NCBI GenBank assembly: GCA_963819885.1
Contig: CAWFXV010000031.1
Coordinates: forward strand, 62,001 to 126,000
Direction: 5' to 3'
Source: JACVRX01 sp963819885
Lineage (GTDB): Bacteria > Actinomycetota > Actinomycetes > Jiangellales > Jiangellaceae
DNA: 64,000 nt
Positions 8,502 through 16,915 of the stretch are shown in pieces. The notes under the pieces were generated by a model, which made no database searches, was not told the DNA's origin, and worked only from the letters and a program-made list of their open reading frames with translations. The position numbers were made by a program, and so were the translations under genes. The stretch's first letter is position 1. Every line of letters begins with the position of its first letter.

Positions 8502-11500
8502 TTACGGCGGGGTGAACGAGAACCGACCTACCTCGCCTGCCCACTGGCCCACCCGGCGTGCGGAGGCCTGCCCGTACCGCGGGTGCTCGCCGAGCCAGAA
8601 GGTGACAGTGGCAATCGACGCCGGCAGCTCGGTGCCGCCGGCTCGCGGACCGGTGGTGGCCTGCTTGCCGTCCGTTGCGACGTCGATATCCGGGCTCGCG
8701 ATCGAATTCACCCTCGCCAGCACGGTGGCACCGGTGGGTGCGTTGCCGAGTGCTGGCAGCACCCGGGCGGCCGCCGCGGATTGTCCGGTCACCAGCGCGA
8801 GCAGTAACGCGACGATCTCGTGGTCGCCGAGGCCGTCGCGCTCCTCGTCGAAGCGCTCCACGTCCGGGGCACGCGCCTTAAGCAGGCGGTAGGTGTTGAC
8901 GAACCGCTTGACCGTCCGCGGCGTCGTTCCCACAAGCGGTGCAACCGTGGCCATCGCGGTGGCTTCGGCCGGGCTGATGCGCAGGACTTCCGCGGCCAAT
9001 GGCCCTCGCTCGGCGCGTGGGACCGTCGCCTTCAGTGGGCCGTCTCCGGAGGAGGCCTGGCTGCCCGTGCCGTTGCTGCGAGCCGCGTGCTCGTCCGAAG
9101 GTAATTCGCTCGTCTGCGTCGGATCCGGAGCTGCTCCCGTCAACCCGGTGATCATCGTGCGGACCATCGTCTCGTCCAGCGGAAGCAGATGAATTGGCAC
9201 CTGGATGATCTTCTCCAGATAGTCCCTAGGTGCCGCGGTCCCCGACCGGCCGAGCAGCTGCCTGTACTTCATCCGTAGCGACTGTTCGAGCCATCGAGTA
9301 TCCACCGCGAGCAGGACGACGAACATCTCGAAGCTGAACAGCAGGTGCACCGCCTCCAGCACGGACACGACCTTCTCCGGCGGGCAACGGTCGAGGTCGT
9401 CGATGACGACGACGATCCGTTCGAGCATTGCCTCGTCTTCTGACAACACTCCGTCGGCCGTTGCCCGACGTGACTCGCGGATCGCCACGTCCACCTTCTG
9501 GAAGTGCTCGCGGGTACGCGTTACCAGACTGAGCTGGTCCCGGTAGTCGGTGATAGTCGACAAACGATGCAGTAGCGTGCCCAGCGGCTGGTTGGCCGCG
9601 ACCGTAGTGATCCGACGCAGCTCGGTGTCGAGCCGATCGGCCTTCTCCTCCGCGGTGACCCGCTCGGCATCGAGCCGTCGAAGCTCCGCACCGCGAGCTT
9701 GCACCGCGAGCGCCTCCTCCCGACCCAGCAGCCGGCCCACTGTGCTCAGCCCCGCCTGTCCGGCGAGAGCAAGATCGGTGGCCTGTTCGCCGGCCCGCTT
9801 CGTTCGCTCCAATACGCCCGCTGCAGAGCCGAGCAGCGCAAGGGCGGCGCTCACCCCGGCCACGAAGCGCGCCGGCCCACCGACGACGACCGCGACGACC
9901 GCGGCGCCCAGCAGCGCCAGCACGGCAGCGGCCAGCCAGTACGCCCTCTTGCGACGCTGCTCCAGCGTGGCCTTTGCTTTATTGAGTGCGGTGTTCTCGA
10001 CCTCCACCCGCTTCGCTGCCTCGTGGGCGGCCCGCTTGGCTTCCTGGGCCCGCTCGGTTGCCTCGATGACCTCTGGTGGGGAGGTCGGGCTGGCAACCGG
10101 GGCGATCGTCTCGAGGACCTTGTCGACCAAGCTGGCCCAGAGGTTGGCCTCGGCGTAGTGCCAGGCGTTGAACTCGATCACCCGGATCTGGCGCAGGTAT
10201 CCCGGAGGTTTCGCTGTCTCGGCCAGGATCCGTTTGATCCGATCCAGAACGAACGACTTTCCCGACCCCCAGGCTCCGAACAAGCCGATCGCCAGCGGCG
10301 GGATCAGTTCTTTCGACGCCGCGAGTGCAGCGATCGCCTGGGCGTCGCGGTCGGCGTCGAGCAGGTCGGTTCCGCTGACGAGATCGGAGTCGTAGCCGGG
10401 CACCGCTCTGGATGACTTTCGGGAAGCGATCGACCACACGGCGATGTCTGGCCCGATCGCCGCAGCCAGCCGGGTACCCGATGCGTCGGTGGCCATCGCA
10501 GTGACTTCGCCCGGGCCGACCGCGATCCGGCAGACCGAAGGGTGCGGCAGGTAATCGACATGGAGGCCGTCGGACTCCGCGTACACCACCACGGGGCTAC
10601 CGACAGTGGCCAGCGCGCATGGCGGGTTTCTGAGATCCGTCCAACCGATCATGGGAGCCGCGTCTGTCGGCCAGTCGGGTTGGCCGGGAACCCGATCACG
10701 CCCGAGCGGACCGGGCGCCAGTGCGGCGACAAGGACGCTGTTCTCCCCGTACCGAAGCAGGCCGTAATGGCCGGTGCCGTCCAAGGCGAGCGGAGTAGCG
10801 ACCCGGGCCAGCCTGGCAGAGGCGAGCGACGTAGACGTCCCCACTCCCGGAGCCCAGCGCTGGACCCCCTCGGCGGTTGTCAGCCAGGCGTGCGAGCCGT
10901 CGCCGCTGAGCAGCCCGGCGCTGACGCCCGACAGGTCACCCAGCGGCTTCCCGTCAACAGCCCGCACGAGTGTGGCAAGGCCGTCCTCGATGGTCAGTGC
11001 GACGATCCCTCCGGTCCCCCATCCGAGGGATGCGGGCGTATCACCGATCGTTCCGACCGCCTGTGGCGGGTGTCCTGGCCGGACTTCGTAGACCAGGTCA
11101 CCGGCCAGGACGGCCAGCCGGTCACCCGCCGGCGCCCAGGCCATGGCCCTCACCCTGCCGGCGATCGGTACCGACCACTCTGGCGGGGCGCCGAAGGCCG
11201 TGGCGAGCAGTGGCTGCTCTTCGGCTCGTTCCCGTCCGGCATCGCTGAGCACGTCCCATACCAGCCGATGCGGCTCTTCGGGCGTGCCGAGCCCTGGTCG
11301 CCATCGGCCGAGTAGCGAACCGATAACCCCAGACGTCAGCAATGCCCAGCCCACCTCCGCGTAGAGCGCCAGGCCCAGGACGACGTGTCGGCCACTGAGA
11401 ACGGGAGTCCGGTCTGGGTCCCAGCACTCGGCCACAACCCGCAGGTGTTCTTCGGCTGGGCGGAGCGGGCCGACACGCGTCAAGGCACCCCCAGAGACGT

Positions 11501-11843
11501 CTTCGCGCTGTAACGGCTCATCCAGGTAGTCGCCGTGGCGGCGCAGAAGGTACGAAACCACCTCCCCCGCGACCACCTGTCCGACATCGCGGAATTCGTC
11601 GAGCGCGGACTGCACCGACGGCGTCCACCTCGACGGTTCCCCGTCGGTCGCTTGCTCGGACGCTGCCGAGGCGGGATCGGGTGGCAGGGGAGTCGTGGAT
11701 GCCGCCGGAACCGCTGAGGGTGGCGCCTGAGATGCTGCCTCCACCGTCGGAGATCGCGACCCGACAGGACGGTCACGGGGAGACAGGTCTTGTCTTCGCT
11801 GAGGCTCCTGATTCTGGGGCCGGTCGTCGTCGCTGTCTGTCAT
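8502..11843 (-). CDS. Beta-propeller-fused KAP family P-loop NTPase
   Basis: 1113 residues; start at 11843 chosen because GGGAGG lies six bases upstream. A low-complexity N-terminus (1-75) is followed by a helical region and a repetitive beta region (~225-475) resembling a WD40-type propeller. The KAP NTPase follows: Walker A GAWGSGKS (523-530), the family motif EFNAWHYAEANLWASLV (~558-574), two transmembrane helices inserted at ~635-655 and ~659-677 with a coiled coil before them, and Walker B VVVIDDLDRCPPEKV (~811-825). KAP ATPases occur in phage exclusion (PifA) and membrane-associated signalling; the insertion of TM helices inside the NTPase is characteristic. Downstream of the sigma/anti-sigma pair on the same strand, with a ~110 nt gap, so likely linked to that regulon. 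Confidence 0.85.
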   Translation of the reverse strand: MTDSDDDRPQNQEPQRRQDLSPRDRPVGSRSPTVEAASQAPPSAVPAASTTPLPPDPASAASEQATDGEPSRWTPSVQSALDEFRDVGQVVAGEVVSYLLRRHGDYLDEPLQREDVSGGALTRVGPLRPAEEHLRVVAECWDPDRTPVLSGRHVVLGLALYAEVGWALLTSGVIGSLLGRWRPGLGTPEEPHRLVWDVLSDAGRERAEEQPLLATAFGAPPEWSVPIAGRVRAMAWAPAGDRLAVLAGDLVYEVRPGHPPQAVGTIGDTPASLGWGTGGIVALTIEDGLATLVRAVDGKPLGDLSGVSAGLLSGDGSHAWLTTAEGVQRWAPGVGTSTSLASARLARVATPLALDGTGHYGLLRYGENSVLVAALAPGPLGRDRVPGQPDWPTDAAPMIGWTDLRNPPCALATVGSPVVVYAESDGLHVDYLPHPSVCRIAVGPGEVTAMATDASGTRLAAAIGPDIAVWSIASRKSSRAVPGYDSDLVSGTDLLDADRDAQAIAALAASKELIPPLAIGLFGAWGSGKSFVLDRIKRILAETAKPPGYLRQIRVIEFNAWHYAEANLWASLVDKVLETIAPVASPTSPPEVIEATERAQEAKRAAHEAAKRVEVENTALNKAKATLEQRRKRAYWLAAAVLALLGAAVVAVVVGGPARFVAGVSAALALLGSAAGVLERTKRAGEQATDLALAGQAGLSTVGRLLGREEALAVQARGAELRRLDAERVTAEEKADRLDTELRRITTVAANQPLGTLLHRLSTITDYRDQLSLVTRTREHFQKVDVAIRESRRATADGVLSEDEAMLERIVVVIDDLDRCPPEKVVSVLEAVHLLFSFEMFVVLLAVDTRWLEQSLRMKYRQLLGRSGTAAPRDYLEKIIQVPIHLLPLDETMVRTMITGLTGAAPDPTQTSELPSDEHAARSNGTGSQASSGDGPLKATVPRAERGPLAAEVLRISPAEATAMATVAPLVGTTPRTVKRFVNTYRLLKARAPDVERFDEERDGLGDHEIVALLLALVTGQSAAAARVLPALGNAPTGATVLARVNSIASPDIDVATDGKQATTGPRAGGTELPASIATVTFWLGEHPRYGQASARRVGQWAGEVGRFSFTPP

Positions 11844-11951
11844 CGCCGCCTCCCTGCGAGCACTATGGCAGTGCTCATACCTGCGCGGTCGGCGTTCTTC
11901 GACTTTGCCTGCCGAGCGGCGGCCACATGCCGCCCGGCTCAAACCCTCCGG

Positions 11952-12785
11952 TCACGCGACGGTCAGCGGCCCCCCCAATGCCCGGGCGGCACCCCGTCCT
12001 CGAAGACCGGGCGGGCCACCACCAACCAGGCCGGGCGGGCCACCATCGTCCAAACCAGGCGGACCGCTGCTGGGCAACCCGGGAGTGTCCGGCCCGGGCC
12101 CTCGGGCCGTCGTGGGCCCAGGAGTCTCGGGCACCACCGACGACTCACCCGTCGGGTCCGTCGTCGGGTCGCCGGAAGGATCGCCTAGCTCGCCATCTGT
12201 CCCAACGCCGCCGGCGTCTGTCATGTCGAGCGGCTCAGTCGAGGCGACCGGTCCCACTTGATCCGGCGTGGGGGTCGCGGGGACCGCCAGATCGGTGGGG
12301 ACATTGTCCGGTTCGTTGATTCGGCCGTCGCCCATGAACCGGTCCGACGGCTCCTCCTGCGGGGGGTCCTGCTTGGGCACGTCGTGTTCGATCTCAATCG
12401 GCGTCACCAATTCGACGACGATCTCGAGCCCGTCCTGCACAGGCGCAGGGAGTGCGCCGGCGACAGTCGCGGCTGTCAACCCGCAGAAGCTCGCGAGTGC
12501 GCCAATTGCGACCTTGGCCCGCACGCTCAGCTGGGGCGGCTTCCGGTGTGCGGCACGGCCGGTTGCGACCGGCTCCGGCCGGGTGTCACCGAAGTCGCCG
12601 GTGGCCATCCGTTCGGCCAGCTCCGCGCTGGGCTGCACCGGCCACTGGGCCGCCGAGCGTAGTACGCCGACCACCCCGGCGACTGCCGCGAGTTCCTCCG
12701 GCACCGATTCGTTGCGGAACAACGCCTCGATCGAGGCGTCGTCGAGCACCGTGGACCCCCGCCCCTCGTCGCGCCACTCCCTCAT
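11952..12785 (-). CDS. Anti-sigma-factor-like single-pass membrane protein
   Basis: 277 residues starting MREWRDEGRGSTVLDD. The cytoplasmic N-terminal ~88 residues precede one transmembrane helix (~90-112), and the remainder is an acidic Pro/Asp/Gly-rich extracellular tail ending in PPGL repeats. No zinc-binding HxxxCxxC motif is visible, so it is not a classic ZAS anti-sigma factor. Its start overlaps the sigma-factor stop by ATGA. Topology and coupling to an ECF sigma gene make an anti-sigma role likely. Sequence recognition of the sigma-binding domain is weak. Confidence 0.65.
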   Translation of the reverse strand: MREWRDEGRGSTVLDDASIEALFRNESVPEELAAVAGVVGVLRSAAQWPVQPSAELAERMATGDFGDTRPEPVATGRAAHRKPPQLSVRAKVAIGALASFCGLTAATVAGALPAPVQDGLEIVVELVTPIEIEHDVPKQDPPQEEPSDRFMGDGRINEPDNVPTDLAVPATPTPDQVGPVASTEPLDMTDAGGVGTDGELGDPSGDPTTDPTGESSVVPETPGPTTARGPGPDTPGLPSSGPPGLDDGGPPGLVGGGPPGLRGRGAARALGGPLTVA

Positions 12786-13336
12786 TGCAGCACGCCCTCT
12801 CGTTCGATGCTCTTGCGAAGCGAGGAGAGCGCTCGTCGCTGGGTCGCCTTCACACCGCCAACCGTCTTGCCGAGAATCGTCGCGACCTGCTCGACAGTGA
12901 GATCGCCCACAACGCGCAACAGCAACACTTCTCGCTGGTCGGGCGATAGTCCCGCGCACAACTCGTCTACCCGCTGGTTTCCCAGCACACCCAAAGCATC
13001 AGCTTCTGCATCCCCGCCCGTCTGGTCGAGAATCGACAGATCGGCCGTCGGGCTCCAATACTGGCGGACGGTCCGCCGGCGCTCATCGACCAGCCGGTGG
13101 TGAGCGATAGTGAACACCCAGGAACGGAACTTCTCCTCCGAACCGGTAAAGCACTTCAGCCCGGTGAACACACCGATGAAGACCTCACTGGTGAGGTCGT
13201 CTGGCTCGGCGGCACCATGGCAGCGGAAGTAGCCTGCGACCGCCGAGGACAGCTCGGCCCACAGCCGCTCAAACGCCCACGGCGCGCCGCTGCGCGCCGC
13301 GTCCAGAGCTTCGTCGAAGGCCAAGCCGATGACCAG
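12782..13336 (-). CDS. ECF-type RNA polymerase sigma factor
   Basis: Roughly 184 residues. Sigma region 2 is visible as AEPDDLTSEVFIGVFTGLKCF and FRSWVFTIAHHRLVDERRR; region 4 as LSPDQREVLLLRVVGDLTVEQVATILGKTVGGVKATQRRAL. No ATG or GTG exists in frame near the conserved start. The best ribosome-binding site (CGAGGAGG) is five bases before a CTG at 13336; a TTG at 13324 is the alternative but lacks a site. The gene is translationally coupled to the membrane anti-sigma-like protein and leads the KAP NTPase unit. Confidence 0.85.
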   Translation of the reverse strand: MVIGLAFDEALDAARSGAPWAFERLWAELSSAVAGYFRCHGAAEPDDLTSEVFIGVFTGLKCFTGSEEKFRSWVFTIAHHRLVDERRRTVRQYWSPTADLSILDQTGGDAEADALGVLGNQRVDELCAGLSPDQREVLLLRVVGDLTVEQVATILGKTVGGVKATQRRALSSLRKSIEREGVLQ

Positions 13337-13828
13337 GGGAACCTCCTCGGCTCGACAAGGGAGAATCGTCGCGGCGCATGGGAAGGATACTGCTGAATCC
13401 CTGAGCAGGAGTCGCAATATCAGATCCGGTTCATGGACCGTCCAGCAGTAATCCGCGCGCTTGGATCGCTGCCTGCCGGATCGGAGGTCAAGCTGGCGAG
13501 GTGCCGTTTGCGGTTTGCCCTGACGACGGGGGGCTAGACGGGATGAAGTAGGAGCTGCCACCCAACGCCGCCCGGTGAACCGCCGGACACTGGCGACTCC
13601 CTGAGCCCGCGGAGTGGTGATTGGTCGCTCGTCGAGCGCTCGCCATACGTTCCCTACCCGTCCGGGCCTGGACCAGCGTCCAGGGTGTCGGCGTTCTGCT
13701 GTGCCGACGCCGCGGCGCCCCCTGCGTCCTCGATGGCCGCGACGAGTTCGGCCGGAGGTGGGCCGGCATCGATCGTCTCGAATTCGGCTGCTACGGCCGC
13801 CACCTCCCGGTGAAATCGACCGCGGCCG
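13337..13828. other. Intergenic stretch without a confident gene
   Basis: The promoter region of the sigma operon must lie here; TATCCT on the minus strand ~45 nt upstream of the proposed sigma start is a possible -10. A minus-strand frame ending at 13654 looks mildly protein-like (acidic, Ala-rich, ~50 residues after a GTG at 13803), but its start has no usable ribosome-binding site and I do not call it. Confidence 0.4.
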
Positions 13829-14065
13829 TCAATCGTGCATTTCGCCGGCGGTCGGTGCGCCGAACGCTTTGCTGAGTGCCATCCGCATGACCTGCTCCCG
13901 GGTCGGCAGGCCGCCATCCGACGTCTGGTGATCCATCCCTTTGCGGACAGCCTTCAGGAACGGATCTGACGCGGCGATCGTCCACGCGACGCTTTCAGCC
14001 GTCGCGTCATCCTGTTCGAGGGCTTCGGCAATGATGAACTCGAACAGGTTCGGAACCGCCGCCAT
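13829..14065 (-). CDS. Small hypothetical protein
   Basis: 78 residues starting MAAVPNLFEFIIAEALEQ. The start at 14065 is preceded by a run of six G seven bases upstream, better than the ATG 78 nt further upstream. Mostly helical, acidic N-terminal half, no signal peptide, no Cys. Codon use is consistent with coding. No family recognised. It lies between the sigma operon and the protease/lanthionine locus, on the minus strand; no link to either can be shown. Confidence 0.5.
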   Translation of the reverse strand: MAAVPNLFEFIIAEALEQDDATAESVAWTIAASDPFLKAVRKGMDHQTSDGGLPTREQVMRMALSKAFGAPTAGEMHD

Positions 14066-14461
14066 TGAGGCCCCCCAAGGATTGCTGGCTTGATCGTTAC
14101 CCCAATGCAGGATGACACCAGAGCGCGGGCCTAGCAACAGCATCTGCTACTTCACGTAATGCGTCCGAAGACCGCCCACGTGGTCGGCCCCACAGGCCCG
14201 GTGGCGTTGGCTGCATGTTTCACCACGTTGCGCGGGAAGCCCGCCAGTTGGCCGCTGCTGCTTTGGTGAGGTCGCTTTGCCCGTGTGGTCGGTGGTGACC
14301 TGGTGGCCGCAGCCGGGGCCGAGGAGGACCAACGCTGGGTCCAATCGCTGCGGAGACCGACGGCGTAATCCGGCCCTACGGCGGAGTGCTAATACACTGT
14401 CGGCGCGAGAGGAAGCAAGCCTCCTGCCCTACGGGGCTGGTCTGATGATGCGGAGTCGGTA
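14066..14461. other. Non-coding stretch upstream of the prodomain-like gene
   Basis: No convincing gene on either strand. A plus-strand frame around 14275-14370 reads VVGGDLVAAAGAEEDQRWVQSL and could be a decayed gene end, but nothing upstream supports it. TAATAC at 14390 could be a -10 element for the gene starting at 14462. Confidence 0.35.
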
Positions 14462-14779
14462 ATGGGGGAGTCTGACAAGCTCGACGCGCCGAGCAGGCAT
14501 GCTCTTTCCAAAATGCGTGATGAGACGTCGGAGCTGGACTCGGAGGTGAGCCTACTTCTTCGCGGACGCGAGCCTTTTACGGAGTCCCAGCTCGCCGTGC
14601 TGCGAGGCGACGGCGCCGAGATCCGCACGGTCGCAGGTGACGTCCTGTCCGCCACCGTGCCGACCGCCGCGATCCCCCAGCTGGCGCGGCACGATTTTGT
14701 GGTCGCGGTGCAGCTGTCGCAGACCTTGCACCCCGACGCGCCGGAGCAGGCGGCGGCGCCCTACTCCGACGTGGAGTAG
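14462..14779 (+). CDS. Stand-alone protein resembling the S8 protease prodomain
   Basis: 105 residues, no signal peptide, no Cys. Residues ~25-100 align by eye with residues ~38-108 of the subtilisin-like protease at 17960-20386. The shared pattern is V-x-L-L-x-x-x-G, then G-x-x-x-R-x-x-A-G-D-V, then L-x-x-L-x-x-x-D-x-V-V-x-x-x-x-S-x-x-L, then P-E. In the protease this segment is the N-terminal prodomain (I9-like), an intramolecular chaperone and inhibitor. A free copy could inhibit the protease in trans. The gene converges on the operon and its 3' end overlaps the cyclase gene by 19 nt, so transcription would be antisense to the operon end. Confidence 0.65.
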   Translation: MGESDKLDAPSRHALSKMRDETSELDSEVSLLLRGREPFTESQLAVLRGDGAEIRTVAGDVLSATVPTAAIPQLARHDFVVAVQLSQTLHPDAPEQAAAPYSDVE

Positions 14780-15978
14780 ACCAGGAACCCGACTGGGGGA
14801 AGCCGGTCCGGCGCGGCGACCCGAAGCAGCACAGCGCCGATGCCGGCCAGCCCCAGCAGGAGGCCCATGGACTCGTGGCCGTTCGCGGTGCCGCACGGCC
14901 AGTTGCCATCCACGCCCGCGATGACGAGCCCGTGTTCGACGATGCGCTCGGCGGCTAAGCGGTGTTCGTCGACCTGGAGTACCCCGGAAGCCTCGACGAG
15001 CAGGTCGGCCGCACCCATGAGCCCGTGGCAAACCGAGAAATTCGTCTGCTCCCAGCCGTCGGCCCGCCGGCTCGGGGCGAGGGCGCCCGCGACCGAAGCA
15101 TGGACGTTGGCCAGGGCGGCGCCAGCCTCGGCGCCGAGGCGCCGGTCGGGGGCCAGCTGCAGAAACCGCAGGCGGGCCAGGCCGATCCCGGCGCTGCCGC
15201 GGCACCAGGACATCGAGGTGGCGGCGTGTGCCTGCGGGTCTCGCCAAGCACAGGCGCTGCGGTCGAACCAGGCCCGCTCGAACGCCAGCGCCTCGAAGGC
15301 GAGCCTGCGATACCGGCTGCTGCCGGTGATCGCTCCAAGCTCCAGCAGGGTCAGACCGATGCCTGACCCGCCATGGGCCATGCCCACCTGGTGACCTGGT
15401 CCGCCGCCGTACTCGGACGGCCGCGACCAGGCGACGCCGTAGAGCATCGGGTCGACGGCAGCGGCCAGCGGTCGAGCAACGCGCTCTGCGTCACGCACGC
15501 TCACGCTTCCCGGTTGGCCAGCCAGCCCGAGTATGGCCAGCAAGTCGCCCGCCGCCCCGCCCAATAGGTCGAAGCCGGCTCCGTCCCCGGTCGCCGGGTG
15601 CCGTCGCACCACGGCGAGGGCCCGGTTGAGGGCCCGCTCGACGATCTCGGCGTCGCCGAGCCGCCCACCGACGTCCGCGGCGGCCCACAACGCCCCCAGA
15701 TCGCCGTGGTAGAGCCCGGCGCGCGGCGTAGGACGGGCCTCGACCCGGTCAAGGGCGTGGCGGATGGCCGCGAGCGCGGTCCTCCGGTACGGCCCGTCCT
15801 CGCCGACCAAGGCAACCAGCCGGGCCAGGAACCAGGCCACGCCGGCCGTCCCGGCATAGAGGTCCGCGTCCATTGGCTGGCCACGGTCGAGATCGGTCCA
15901 GGTGCAGCGGTCACCCTGCCAGTCGGCGGCGGCGCATATCCGGCGGCCGAGCCGCCGTGCCGCGTCAAGCGGGTTCAT
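14761..15978 (-). CDS. LanC-family lanthionine cyclase
   Basis: 405 residues from ATG at 15978. LanC alpha-toroid motifs appear in order: GLYHGDLG (~88-95), GMAHGGSGIG (H202), SWCRGSAGIG (C259), SVCHGLMG (C317, H318), and PCGTANGHESMGLLLGLAGIG. C259, C317 and H318 are the zinc ligands, and the catalytic His region is intact. LanC enzymes activate Cys thiols for addition to dehydroalanine or dehydrobutyrine, forming (methyl)lanthionine. Unlike class III/IV it is a free-standing cyclase. It overlaps the HopA1-like gene by 14 nt and ends the operon. Substrate: unknown; see the repeat tail of the adjacent protease. Confidence 0.88.
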   Translation of the reverse strand: MNPLDAARRLGRRICAAADWQGDRCTWTDLDRGQPMDADLYAGTAGVAWFLARLVALVGEDGPYRRTALAAIRHALDRVEARPTPRAGLYHGDLGALWAAADVGGRLGDAEIVERALNRALAVVRRHPATGDGAGFDLLGGAAGDLLAILGLAGQPGSVSVRDAERVARPLAAAVDPMLYGVAWSRPSEYGGGPGHQVGMAHGGSGIGLTLLELGAITGSSRYRRLAFEALAFERAWFDRSACAWRDPQAHAATSMSWCRGSAGIGLARLRFLQLAPDRRLGAEAGAALANVHASVAGALAPSRRADGWEQTNFSVCHGLMGAADLLVEASGVLQVDEHRLAAERIVEHGLVIAGVDGNWPCGTANGHESMGLLLGLAGIGAVLLRVAAPDRLPPVGFLVYSTSE

Positions 15979-16915
15979 GGTGGTCCCAGAGGTAGGTAGT
16001 CGCCGAGCCGGGGTTGCGCCAGGGCGAGTCCGGGTCGACACCGTGCCGTGCGAGTGTTCCGACTGCGGCATCAAGCAGAACGCCTGCGTCGGTGATGCCG
16101 GCGCGCCTGGCATCGGCCAGCCCGCCGGCGAGCATGCGGCAGCGATTGGTGCCAAAACTGTCGACTCCTGGATCCTCAGCCAGGGCGAGCCCGCGGGCGA
16201 GGCGAAGGGTGAGGGCGGGCACGAGCGGTCGCAGCCACGCCTGAACGCGCCGGTAGCCGGCCGTGAGGCCCGGGCACATCGTCTTCCATGCGGATGACGG
16301 GAGATACAAGACCACCGCGTCTGGCCGGCGGCACCGGTCCAAGTCCAGCGGACACTTGAGCGCATAGGGCGCGCCCGGGTCCAGGGATCCCGTCAAGCCG
16401 TCAACCAGCCGGCAGGCATGCTCGGGGGGCACCGACCAGTACAGCCGGACCAGCGGCGGCGAGCCGCTGGACCAGGCCCGACTCATGCTCGTCCACCAGC
16501 CGGGGAGCAGCTCTACGGAATCCAGTCGCGAGCTGACGGTGATGGACGCGCCGGCAGCAGGGCGCAGCCCCACCCCGTCATCGGCGTACAGGTCGACCGG
16601 GTCGACCCAGCGGGTCTCGGCGCCGCGGGCGGCGGGTACCTGCCAGGGCGACGCCGGGGGCCCGATCCGAGCCCAGGCGACCTTCGGATGGAGCACGATC
16701 CATCCCGGCTCGAACCTGCCGCTCGCCGCGTCTGCCGCCTGGTAGTGCGCCGATACCTCCGCAGGGTCGAGCCGCCCCGGGCTCGCGCCGCTGGGTGGCG
16801 CATACCACCTCTCGTACAGCAGGGTCGCCAGCTGCCCGGTATCCGCCGGTGCCTCCGAGGCCAGCCGGACCGCGTTCAACAGCTGTGCCCGGTACCTATC
16901 GGGCTCTTCGCTCAT
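15965..16915 (-). CDS. HopA1-family protein, putative phosphothreonine lyase (LanY-like)
   Basis: 316 residues. Features of the HopA1 effector family: LLYERWYAP near the N-terminus, LVRLYWSVPPEHACRLV (~155-171), PYALKCPLD...RPDAVVLYL (~183-205), and GLALAEDPGVDSFGTNR (~242-258) with the conserved SFGxxR. In class V lanthipeptide pathways (lexapeptide, pristinin), a HopA1-family enzyme eliminates phosphate from phospho-Ser/Thr to give Dha/Dhb. Here it lies between a kinase-like gene (ATGA overlap) and a LanC cyclase, exactly the partners such a lyase needs. No transmembrane segments. The family call is from recalled motifs. Confidence 0.75.
   Translation of the reverse strand: MSEEPDRYRAQLLNAVRLASEAPADTGQLATLLYERWYAPPSGASPGRLDPAEVSAHYQAADAASGRFEPGWIVLHPKVAWARIGPPASPWQVPAARGAETRWVDPVDLYADDGVGLRPAAGASITVSSRLDSVELLPGWWTSMSRAWSSGSPPLVRLYWSVPPEHACRLVDGLTGSLDPGAPYALKCPLDLDRCRRPDAVVLYLPSSAWKTMCPGLTAGYRRVQAWLRPLVPALTLRLARGLALAEDPGVDSFGTNRCRMLAGGLADARRAGITDAGVLLDAAVGTLARHGVDPDSPWRNPGSATTYLWDHHEPA

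Noticed and set aside
13654..13803. A ~50-residue acidic minus-strand frame
   Set aside because: The only candidate start abuts its Shine-Dalgarno and no homologous pattern is recognised.
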